The notes beneath the pieces were generated by a model, which was given only the letters and a program-made list of their open reading frames with translations, ran no database searches and was not told the DNA's origin. Shown one piece after another: positions 1-5,158 of a stretch of 7,715 bases of DNA (positions are counted from its first letter, which is position 1; each line of letters starts with the position of its first letter). A program made the position numbers and the translations under genes. The stretch covers positions 1-7,715 of the forward strand of contig JAGGUU010000011.1 of the NCBI GenBank assembly GCA_021158305.1, in the 5' to 3' direction. Source of the DNA: Candidatus Bathyarchaeota archaeon (GTDB lineage: Archaea; Thermoproteota; Bathyarchaeia; Bathyarchaeales; DTEX01).

Positions 1-205
1 AGTGAATAGGATTCTGGAAGCATTCAAGAAAGGCAAAAGAGACTCCGCTGAGTTCTGGATTAAACTAAATGAAAGATTGATCTACATAAGATATTTTGCA
101 GTTCGAGATAGAGAAGGTCAATATTTGGGAACCTTAGAAGTCACACAAGATATAACTAAAATCAAGAAGATTAAGGGAGAAAAGAGAATATTAGACTGGA
201 AATAA
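1..205 (+). CDS. DUF438/PAS-domain protein, C-terminal fragment (5' end outside window)
   Basis: This is the last 67 or so codons of a gene entering from the left edge; the GTG at base 2 is an internal codon, not a start. The fragment carries the second half of a PAS-like fold: a helix (ILEAFKKGKRDSAEFWI), two strands (LIYIRYFAVRDREG, YLGTLEVTQDIT) and a short charged tail ending GEKRILDW before TAA at 203-205. The string AEFWIK..., IRYFAVRD..., GTLEVTQDIT...GEKR.LDW is what I recall for the C-terminal PAS-like domain of DUF438 proteins, which pair it with a hemerythrin-like or DUF438 N-terminal domain in archaea and clostridia. That domain is usually linked to sensing of a small ligand or redox state; the exact function is unknown. 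Its 3' end faces the amidohydrolase relic. Family call fairly confident, function not. Confidence 0.72.
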   Translation, partial: VNRILEAFKKGKRDSAEFWIKLNERLIYIRYFAVRDREGQYLGTLEVTQDITKIKKIKGEKRILDWK

Positions 206-229
206 TCAGAAATTATGTCTAATTCTTGA

Positions 230-432
230 TGTTTAAGGCCTCTCATACACAAATCCTCAACATATTTTTTCAAACTCCTCAACTACCTTATCTATCACAG
301 GGATCAACAAAAACAAATCCTACAACAAATTCAGGATACTTGTCCATCGTCCTCTTTGTTATCTCGTCAGCACTATCAAAGAATCATTGAATTTTATAAT
401 CCTTTCAAGCGGGCGTAGACGTCGATTACCAT
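230..432 (-). pseudogene. Decayed amidohydrolase-2 family gene (N-terminal remnant)
   Basis: Read on the minus strand, the ATG at 432-430 opens MVIDVYARLKGL and then stops. This matches the family start M-I-I-D-V-H-A-H-L, with both metal-binding histidines replaced (Tyr for His, Arg for His; each explicable by one transition). The reading resumes in another frame at 380 as FDSADEITKRTMDKYPEF followed by VVGFVFVDP, the family's 'DE(I/V)...KYP-(D/E)-x-(F/V)-x-G-F-x-x-V-(D/N)-P' segment. It stops at 288-290, continues one base off as KVVEEFEK (289-266), shifts again in a run of six A (265-270), and goes on as YVEDLCMRGLKH (264 to about 229), matching 'VEEL(G)LRGLKLHP'. About 60 codons expected between the first two pieces are absent, and nothing recognisable follows RGLKH. 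Stops, two frameshifts, a deletion and lost ligands together indicate a true relic. Boundaries are approximate. Confidence 0.66.
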
Positions 433-518
433 AGATTCCATACTGCACAAGACATGATTCCATTCCTTCACATGCATTGACAAAGAAAACTCTATTTTGA
501 CATCCGTAAAGGTTATCG

Positions 519-535
519 TTACATATGTGTATAAT
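519..535 (+). promoter_or_regulatory. Possible TATA-like promoter element of the TBP gene
   Basis: An AT-rich stretch (TTACATAT then TGTATAAT) lies 32-48 bases before the TBP start codon. Archaeal TATA boxes sit about 25 bases before the transcript start, so the left half would place the start near 549 and leave an 18-base leader containing GGGAGAG (553-559) as a ribosome-binding site. The choice between the two overlapping boxes is not decided by sequence. Confidence 0.3.
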
Positions 536-566
536 TCTTCCGTTATCGATTAGGGAGAGAAGCAGC

Positions 567-1130
567 ATGAACTCAGCTCATAAGCCTCCCAAGATAACTA
601 TTCAGAACGTCGTTGCATCCGCCATGATTAAGCAAGAGATTGATCTATATGCCATTGTTAACGCCATCCCCAATGTTGAGTATAGACCGGAAATATTTCC
701 GGGCTTAGCCCTTAAGATAAAACATCCGAAAAGCTGTGTCTTGATCTTCAATACTGGAAAGATGGTATGCACAGGGGCGAAGAGCGTAGACGAATCCTTT
801 AATGTAGTTAAAAAAGTCATAGATCAGCTTAGGAAAGCCGGCATAATAAGCACGGATAAATTTGAGTTTAAAGTTCAGAATATCGTAGCCTCAGTTGACC
901 TTGGCAACGTAACAATAGACATTGAAAGAATAGTTTACACGATCAGAGAGAGAATCATGTATGAGCCTGAACAATTCCCAGGAGCAATATACCGTATGGA
1001 TGATCCAAAAGTCGTCTTCCTAATATTCTCGTCTGGAAAACTTGTATGTGCAGGAGCTAAAAGAGAGGGAGAAATCTACAGAGCCGTTGATAAGTTGATA
1101 TCGATTCTTAAAGATGCGGGCGGCTTATAA
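567..1130 (+). CDS. tbp: TATA-box-binding protein (TBP), archaeal
   Basis: This is the general transcription factor that binds the TATA element, bends promoter DNA and recruits TFB and RNA polymerase. The 187 residues form the two direct repeats of the TBP saddle: repeat 1 about residues 8-93 (ITIQNVVAS..., PNVEYRPEIFPG, VLIFNTGKMVCTGAKS) and repeat 2 about 99-185 (FKVQNIVAS..., YEPEQFPGAIYRM, FLIFSSGKLVCAGAKR). The intercalating phenylalanine pairs appear as Phe44/Phe61 and Phe137/Phe154. Length and ends match archaeal TBPs, though there is no acidic C-terminal tail. I chose the ATG at 567 because GGGAGAG lies 7-13 bases upstream and the protein then begins just before repeat 1; an in-frame ATG at 525 would add 14 residues (MCIILPLSIRERSS) that TBPs lack. 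The gene stands alone, convergent with the MFS gene 45 bases downstream. Whether it is the sole TBP of the genome cannot be told here. Confidence 0.97.
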   Translation: MNSAHKPPKITIQNVVASAMIKQEIDLYAIVNAIPNVEYRPEIFPGLALKIKHPKSCVLIFNTGKMVCTGAKSVDESFNVVKKVIDQLRKAGIISTDKFEFKVQNIVASVDLGNVTIDIERIVYTIRERIMYEPEQFPGAIYRMDDPKVVFLIFSSGKLVCAGAKREGEIYRAVDKLISILKDAGGL

Positions 1131-1148
1131 TGTAACTTCCTCATTCGC

Positions 1149-1163
1149 TCTTTTACTAAAAAC
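1149..1163. terminator. Possible bidirectional T-rich terminator between TBP and MFS genes
   Basis: The 45-base convergent gap contains TTTTACTAAAA (1151-1161), a near-perfect small dyad that gives a U-run in transcripts of both strands. Archaeal termination usually relies on U-tracts, so this could serve either gene, but the tracts are short (four to five T). Confidence 0.25.
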
Positions 1164-1175
1164 TCAAATATCTCT

Positions 1176-2453
1176 TCAGCTGCCGTCATTTTCGTTACGT
1201 AACGAAACCTTATCTGTAAAGCGAAGAAACTTCAAAGTTACCGCCAAACATGCAAGTACGGTTATAGATGCGAGCATAAACGAAAGCTTAGGATTAACAT
1301 TCTCATACACAAATCCTCCAATAATTGATGCTGGGATGCTAAAAGCGGACCAGGCAATGCTGAAAGCAGCATATATCCGCCCTCTCCTTTCCTTCGGAAC
1401 CAGATCTGCCTCTATTGAGGAGTACGTTGCTTCATAGAATGACCAAACTATGGAGCCATAAATCCAAAGAAGAAGAGTCTGAGAAAAACTTCTACAGAAG
1501 ATGAAAAGAAAATAGCTGAATGAATCAAATGTCAGCACCACTAATAATACTTTTTTCCTTTGAAATCTATCCAGAATTCTCCCAACTACTAAAAGCTTAA
1601 AGATAAGACTCACAGCGTTTCCAGTTGCTATAATAGTCCCCCACTCAGTTGATGTGAGACCTATTTCTTCCTCTGCGTAGACTATCCAGTAAGGTTCAAC
1701 GAGGCCAAACTCGAATGACCAAATCACGTAGGTTAATGCTAAAGCCAGCAAGGGACGCGGCATCGAAATCCATAATTCATAATGTTCCCTGAAGGCCTCC
1801 ACGACTATATTCTTTACGTCTCTGGAATAAGCAGTGCGCCCTACATTTTCAGGTCTAGAGAGGGTTTCCTCTAAGAGGAAAAGACGAGCGATGCCGGCAG
1901 CTATTCCTAAAAGAGCAGATGCGAAAAGTATCCAGCGCATCGCAACTAGTACTCCCTCCAGATCGATGAGAACTCCTCCAAGATAGGGCATCACCATCCA
2001 CGGCAGAGAATTCGTGAAACTAAAGAAGGCAAACGCTGTGCCTCTATGCTCCTCACTTATAGAATCGGCCAGTATAGCCCAGAAAGCTGGATCTCCAGCC
2101 CAGCAGAGATTTACAATCACTGCAGCTACTGCTAGGAACTGCCAGTTCGGCGCCACCGCCAAAAGTATGTGGCTCACGCCAGAGACGATAGTCGTCAGTC
2201 CCAGCAGCTTTTTTCTCCCATACAAATCTGCTATGCAACCGCCCACTACTATAGAGAAGATGTATCCAGCGCTTCCCAATGCTTGAATCAGACCTATCGT
2301 GGTCTCTGTGCCTCCAAGCTCAAATACGTACAGAGAGAAGTACGTGTTTGCCACGCTAAGCCCGAGATTCCAAATTAACGTTGTAAAGGCCAAGACTAGA
2401 TAGTTCCGTGTGGCAAACTTTAATAGGCCTCTTCTGAAACCCAATATCTTCAC
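1176..2453 (-). CDS. Major facilitator superfamily (MFS) transporter
   Basis: A polytopic membrane protein of 425 residues with about 12 hydrophobic segments in two halves, split by a charged loop around residues 195-235. The half-repeat signature is clear: GGCIADLYGRKKLLG at 71-85 is the MFS motif A between helices 2 and 3, and GRILDRFQRKK at 291-301 is its counterpart in the second half. ADSISEEHRGTAFA (about 130-143) and ADLVPKERRGRIYA (about 349-362) also repeat each other. It probably moves a small solute or drug by a proton-coupled or uniport mechanism; the substrate cannot be deduced. The start is GTG at 2453-2451, because TGA lies two codons upstream in frame and no ATG occurs before residue 172; the ribosome-binding site is poor. 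The tail (after about residue 412) is hydrophilic and carries an 18-base palindrome. It shares strand, but not obviously a transcript, with the hydrolase 361 bases upstream. Confidence 0.93.
   Translation of the reverse strand: MKILGFRRGLLKFATRNYLVLAFTTLIWNLGLSVANTYFSLYVFELGGTETTIGLIQALGSAGYIFSIVVGGCIADLYGRKKLLGLTTIVSGVSHILLAVAPNWQFLAVAAVIVNLCWAGDPAFWAILADSISEEHRGTAFAFFSFTNSLPWMVMPYLGGVLIDLEGVLVAMRWILFASALLGIAAGIARLFLLEETLSRPENVGRTAYSRDVKNIVVEAFREHYELWISMPRPLLALALTYVIWSFEFGLVEPYWIVYAEEEIGLTSTEWGTIIATGNAVSLIFKLLVVGRILDRFQRKKVLLVVLTFDSFSYFLFIFCRSFSQTLLLWIYGSIVWSFYEATYSSIEADLVPKERRGRIYAAFSIAWSAFSIPASIIGGFVYENVNPKLSFMLASITVLACLAVTLKFLRFTDKVSLRNENDGS
1190..1207. repeat. 18-base perfect palindrome in the 3' end of the MFS gene
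   Basis: TTTCGTTACGTAACGAAA is its own reverse complement over all 18 bases, with the centre between 1198 and 1199. It lies within the last codons of the MFS gene, about 60 bases past the TBP stop. With no loop it is a poor RNA hairpin but has the shape of a binding site for a dimeric DNA-binding protein. No role is shown. Confidence 0.55.
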
Positions 2454-2505
2454 CGGTCAGCCTTTGAGGCATTCAGACCTATCTGCCTGATACCTGCGGA
2501 AACTT

Positions 2506-2539
2506 AAAGATAAACCTCCTTTCTTTGAAATTTATCTTT
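2506..2539. repeat. Inverted repeat upstream of the MFS gene, possible operator
   Basis: AAAGATAAA (2506-2514) and TTTATCTTT (2531-2539) are exact reverse complements with a 16-base spacer, 53-86 bases before the MFS GTG. The arms overlap AT-rich sequence that could be the TATA element on the minus strand, so a dimeric regulator binding here could control the transporter. Read as RNA it is a weak A/U hairpin. Confidence 0.4.
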
Positions 2540-2729
2540 GGACTAATTATTATGGCTATATGTGACCTACTTCAGTAACTGACATCATGATCCTTTCCGC
2601 TTTAATAATATTATTCTAGCCTGTAGCTTAACTATAGTTGATGTATTCAAGCAATAGAAAGAGAGGGGTTGAATTCAAATAATCCTCTTATCGACACTCA
2701 TATGCTTAATTTCGCAATTCTAGAAGCCG

Positions 2730-2752
2730 AAAAGAAAGAGAAAATCAAAAGA
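2730..2752 (-). terminator. Possible U-rich terminator after the ceramidase-like gene
   Basis: About 65-85 bases past the hydrolase stop, the minus-strand transcript would read a pyrimidine-rich tract (CTTTTGATTTTCTCTTTCTT) with several U-runs and no stem. This fits factor-independent archaeal termination but is only compositional evidence. Confidence 0.28.
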
Positions 2753-2814
2753 ATTTCATTCTCCCAACTTTGATACACGAAGGATCTTATATCCGCAGCC
2801 AAAAGCTAGTAAAT

Positions 2815-3987
2815 TTACATATGATTAATGATGTGTTTAATTCTTTCTATGAGTATAGGAGCCGTCTCCGGGCCTATGCTCATAGACTCCTCATAACGTC
2901 CATCTGCCCAATCCTCCGGGTGAATTATGTAGCCTAACTCGTCATTCCCTAATGCTATGAGAAATTTGAATTTACCCGGCATGAAGGATTTTATGTCTAA
3001 ACCGACTTTCGGCAATGGTTCTCCAGGAACGGTTACGAATGACACATTCTTTAAAGATGCCACCGTCAGTCTAGTCTCCGCCAGCCCGTTCTTAAGCTGC
3101 CTCCTTATAACTCCAAGTCTTGACAGATCCTTGAACTTCTCATTTTTTACTGGCAGATGAACCTTCTCGCTTAGAACCTTTAATTCAGCTTCCTCCAAGG
3201 ATTCAGCTTCATCCAGAGATTTTAGGATGGCTTCGCCTATAGTTGAACCTATTCTTTCAGCCTCCTTGAAGCTATGCTCCTTAACGGAGGGGGTAACCAT
3301 GCCGCCTAAAGCTCCGTTTATAAAAATACATAGCCCCTTAGTTTCAGACTCAACCCTCCGATACATATAGCATGGAAAATCCGCAGTTATAAGGTTATTA
3401 TCTGACCATAAAACCTCTGGATGCAACCCAAAATTAGCCAAAACAGCAATATTGGAGCCTTTTAGATCTTCAACAGAAAGAACAGTAATCTCGTCATCAA
3501 GCAGGTTTGGATCCCTCGAATTCCTAGCTACACCATTCGGCATCCTCGTTCTTGATAATTTGAGCCTAGCTGGTTTAAGATTTCTAGAAGCCTCATACAA
3601 GACATCAACCATACGCTTCTTCAGGAATCTCATATACTCCGAATCGACGCCTGAAACTGTAGGTTCTGGACCCCACAGTCCCAGAGTATCCGGACCAGAA
3701 TGTTGATGAGTTGACGAGACGATAACACCCTCAGACTCCAGTCCAGCCTCAAATGCAAGTCTTCTAAATTCTTCAACATCATCATAGAATATCCCAATTA
3801 GATCTAAGGATAAGAAGCCTAGCTGAGTATCTCCAACCCTTAACAAGAGGCATTTGGCATATAAATCGTCATGTACGCCTTGACTGAGTTCACATCCAGT
3901 AGATCTTCTATCTAAACCCGCCAAATAGACGGGCTTCGCCGGGGTGATCACGACGCTTGAAGCTCCAGCTTCAACTCTACGGTTCAT
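2815..3987 (-). CDS. Neutral/alkaline ceramidase N-terminal-domain family hydrolase
   Basis: This 390-residue protein matches the catalytic domain of the neutral ceramidase family (PF04734), which splits the amide bond of N-acyl-sphingosine in bacteria and eukaryotes using zinc. Visible motifs in order: GASSVVITP (8-16), THQHSGPDT (93-101, a family His-x-His-Ser-Gly-Pro), NFGLHPEVL (185-193), SDNNLITADFP (195-205), INGALGGMVTP (223-233), VPGEPLPKVG (320-329) and GNDELGYI (347-354). By alignment from memory with the Pseudomonas enzyme, the zinc ligands would be His94, His189, Glu323 and Tyr353. The nucleophile serine position appears to hold Thr232. The protein lacks a signal peptide and the C-terminal domain of classical ceramidases (about 650-780 residues), so it looks cytosolic. 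Archaea do not generally make ceramides, so the substrate is probably another amide or ester. The start is ATG 3987-3985, with a GAGGT-like site about 14 bases upstream. Confidence 0.85.
   Translation of the reverse strand: MNRRVEAGASSVVITPAKPVYLAGLDRRSTGCELSQGVHDDLYAKCLLLRVGDTQLGFLSLDLIGIFYDDVEEFRRLAFEAGLESEGVIVSSTHQHSGPDTLGLWGPEPTVSGVDSEYMRFLKKRMVDVLYEASRNLKPARLKLSRTRMPNGVARNSRDPNLLDDEITVLSVEDLKGSNIAVLANFGLHPEVLWSDNNLITADFPCYMYRRVESETKGLCIFINGALGGMVTPSVKEHSFKEAERIGSTIGEAILKSLDEAESLEEAELKVLSEKVHLPVKNEKFKDLSRLGVIRRQLKNGLAETRLTVASLKNVSFVTVPGEPLPKVGLDIKSFMPGKFKFLIALGNDELGYIIHPEDWADGRYEESMSIGPETAPILIERIKHIINHM
2846..2886. repeat. Imperfect 14-base inverted repeat inside the 3' end of the hydrolase gene
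   Basis: Bases 2846-2859 pair with 2873-2886 around a 13-base loop, with a single mismatch (T2854/G2878). It overlaps codons for the conserved EESMSIGPE segment, so it may be a coincidence of coding. In the minus-strand mRNA the mismatch is A with C. Confidence 0.35.
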
Positions 3988-4013
3988 AATAACACTCTAC
4001 CTCAGCGATAGTC

Positions 4014-4021
4014 TATAAAAA
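4014..4021 (+). promoter_or_regulatory. Likely TATA box for the DHDPS-family aldolase gene
   Basis: TATAAAAA lies 34-41 bases before the ATG at 4055. With the usual archaeal spacing, the transcript would start near 4041-4046 and carry a leader of only 9-14 bases. This agrees with the absence of a Shine-Dalgarno sequence before the ATG. Confidence 0.5.
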
Positions 4022-4040
4022 GGCTTATCTGCTTTGTCGA

Positions 4041-4048
4041 TTTATATA
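4041..4048 (-). promoter_or_regulatory. Likely TATA box for the ceramidase-like gene (divergent)
   Basis: Read on the minus strand this is TATATAAA. Archaeal spacing puts the start of transcription near 4017-4020, giving a leader of about 30 bases that contains a GAGGT-like ribosome-binding site before ATG 3987. It lies face to face with the plus-strand TATAAAAA at 4014-4021. Confidence 0.45.
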
Positions 4049-4054
4049 ACTTTC

Positions 4055-5047
4055 ATGGAACCTGAAGAGTTACGTAGATACTTATTCAACGGCGCTGTTC
4101 TAGTAGTTCAGTTGACTCCTTTCAAAAAAGATGGAAAAGTAGATTACGAAGGCTTAAGGAGAAACACTTCTTTCCTTGTTGAAAAGAGACATTATGGGCC
4201 TCTAGTTTTAATACCTGTTGGAAGTACGGGTGAGAAGTATTCGGTGACTGATGAAGAATGGAAACGAATCGTCAAGACAGTAATAGATGTAGCGAACGGT
4301 AAGGTTCCAGTTGTCCCCGGAGCATCCCATTCTGGCACAATGGTCGCTCTTGAACGTTCTAAGTATGCTGAAGATGCTGGCGCTGATGGAGTAATGATAG
4401 TGCTACCTTACTACCTCGTTCCCGAAGAGGAGGGATTATATCTTCACTATAAGAAAATTGCAGATTCAATAAACATAGGAATCATAATATACAACAATCC
4501 GGATGTCTCAAAGATATATATGAAACCTCATGTTCTCAAAAGGATAGTTGAAACTACTGATAACATAGTTGCCGTAAAAGAGAACACGCCGTATATACCA
4601 ACTCTCTATGAGCAGATAAAAACAGTCGGAGATAAGGTACCGGTATTGCAGGGAAGAGGGGAATGGTGGTTTGCTGCAACGGCATTTCTAGGAGTTAGAG
4701 GATACGTATCTGGACACGCGAATTTTATGCCTGAGTTCTGCATCGACCTTCTCAGAGCGGGACTGAACAAGGATTATGTTAAGCTTAAGGAATTCATGGA
4801 AAAATTAGATCCCTTTGAAGAATTCGTGGCGAAAATGTGTAGGAAATATGGACCTTCAACCACGATACTTCCATACCCATATGTCAGCTCTTACATGATA
4901 TACGGCGTTTACAAGGCCGCGATGGATATGCTGGGTCTCGCAGGGGGATATATGAGACTTCCAATGCTTAACATAAAAGATGAAGATAAGAAAGAATTGG
5001 AGAAGATACTATTTGAAAAATGGAATCTAACAAGAATTAATAGCTAG
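4055..5047 (+). CDS. Dihydrodipicolinate synthase / N-acetylneuraminate lyase family aldolase
   Basis: A (beta/alpha)8-barrel class I aldolase or dehydratase of the DapA/NanA superfamily, 330 residues. Numbered from the ATG, the family hallmarks are GSTGEKYS at 56-63 (the G-T/S-T-G-E phosphate/carboxylate loop), IIIYNNP at 143-149 with Tyr146 as the general acid/base, VAVKEN at 172-177 with Lys175 as the Schiff-base lysine, and GYVSGHANFMP at 216-226. The protein is roughly 30 residues longer than DapA (about 290-300), with the excess after residue 270. The site is compatible with DHDPS, 2-keto-3-deoxygluconate aldolase, KDG-type dehydratase or sialic acid lyase. Without lysine genes nearby, and beside sugar-type transporters, a catabolic aldolase is more likely than lysine synthesis (inference). 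The ATG is preferred over the in-frame TTG at 4034 because the probable transcript start lies between them. Divergent from the hydrolase, convergent with the ABC operon. Confidence 0.92.
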   Translation: MEPEELRRYLFNGAVLVVQLTPFKKDGKVDYEGLRRNTSFLVEKRHYGPLVLIPVGSTGEKYSVTDEEWKRIVKTVIDVANGKVPVVPGASHSGTMVALERSKYAEDAGADGVMIVLPYYLVPEEEGLYLHYKKIADSINIGIIIYNNPDVSKIYMKPHVLKRIVETTDNIVAVKENTPYIPTLYEQIKTVGDKVPVLQGRGEWWFAATAFLGVRGYVSGHANFMPEFCIDLLRAGLNKDYVKLKEFMEKLDPFEEFVAKMCRKYGPSTTILPYPYVSSYMIYGVYKAAMDMLGLAGGYMRLPMLNIKDEDKKELEKILFEKWNLTRINS

Positions 5048-5101
5048 GTACTCATCCCGTCTCATTAACTCTATAATTCAGCTCACCTTCTTTCGTGCAT
5101 A

Positions 5102-5138
5102 TTCCTCTATGCCTATATGAGGAAAACTTTCCCTTTTC
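5102..5138 (+). terminator. Possible terminator after the aldolase gene
   Basis: TTCCTC (5102-5107) and GAGGAA (5119-5124) form a 6-base-pair stem with an 11-base loop, followed on the plus strand by the pyrimidine-rich CTTTCCCTTTTC (about 5127-5138). It sits in the 111-base convergent gap between the aldolase and the ABC ATPase stops. Stem and U-tract are modest. Confidence 0.35.
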
Positions 5139-5158
5139 ATGATTGTTTTGCTGTTAAA

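Larger units (their letters stand above)
2454..2814. other. 361-base intergenic region without a credible gene
   Basis: This region separates the MFS start from the hydrolase stop, both on the minus strand. All frames are broken by stops. It holds the inverted repeat at 2506-2539, AT-rich stretches that could act as MFS promoter elements (for example around 2505-2514 and 2548-2558 read on the minus strand), and a pyrimidine-rich minus-strand tract near 2730-2752. No RNA gene was recognised. Confidence 0.6.

Noticed and set aside
525..566. A 14-residue N-terminal extension of TBP from an upstream in-frame ATG
   Set aside because: The extension is hydrophobic and unlike TBP N-termini, overlaps the TATA-like stretch, and lacks the GGGAGAG site that serves the ATG at 567.
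359..568. A 69-codon minus-strand open frame upstream of and overlapping the TBP start
   Set aside because: The translation resembles no family in this frame, while two other minus frames of the same bases carry amidohydrolase fragments. It also covers the probable TBP promoter.
1176..1235. A possible frameshift at the MFS 3' end, since another minus frame reads MTAAEEIFEFLVKERMRK and continues into the TBP end
   Set aside because: MFS tails after the twelfth helix are variable, the existing end is normal in length, and the alternative would run into the TBP coding region.
1114..1437. A 107-codon plus-strand open frame overlapping the end of TBP and the MFS gene
   Set aside because: It is antisense to an unmistakable transporter and its translation has no family features; it is a shadow of the MFS codons.
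2755..2814. Minus-strand peptide FGCGYKILRVSKLGE, reminiscent of the zinc-ribbon C-terminal end of RNA polymerase subunit P
   Set aside because: Only one cysteine of the expected pair is present, and the bases that would encode the rest belong to the intact hydrolase gene, so the likeness is probably chance.
4034..4054. A TTG start giving the aldolase seven extra residues (SIYITF and the initiator)
   Set aside because: The bases are AT-rich and include the minus-strand TATA box, and the likely plus-strand transcript begins after the TTG.
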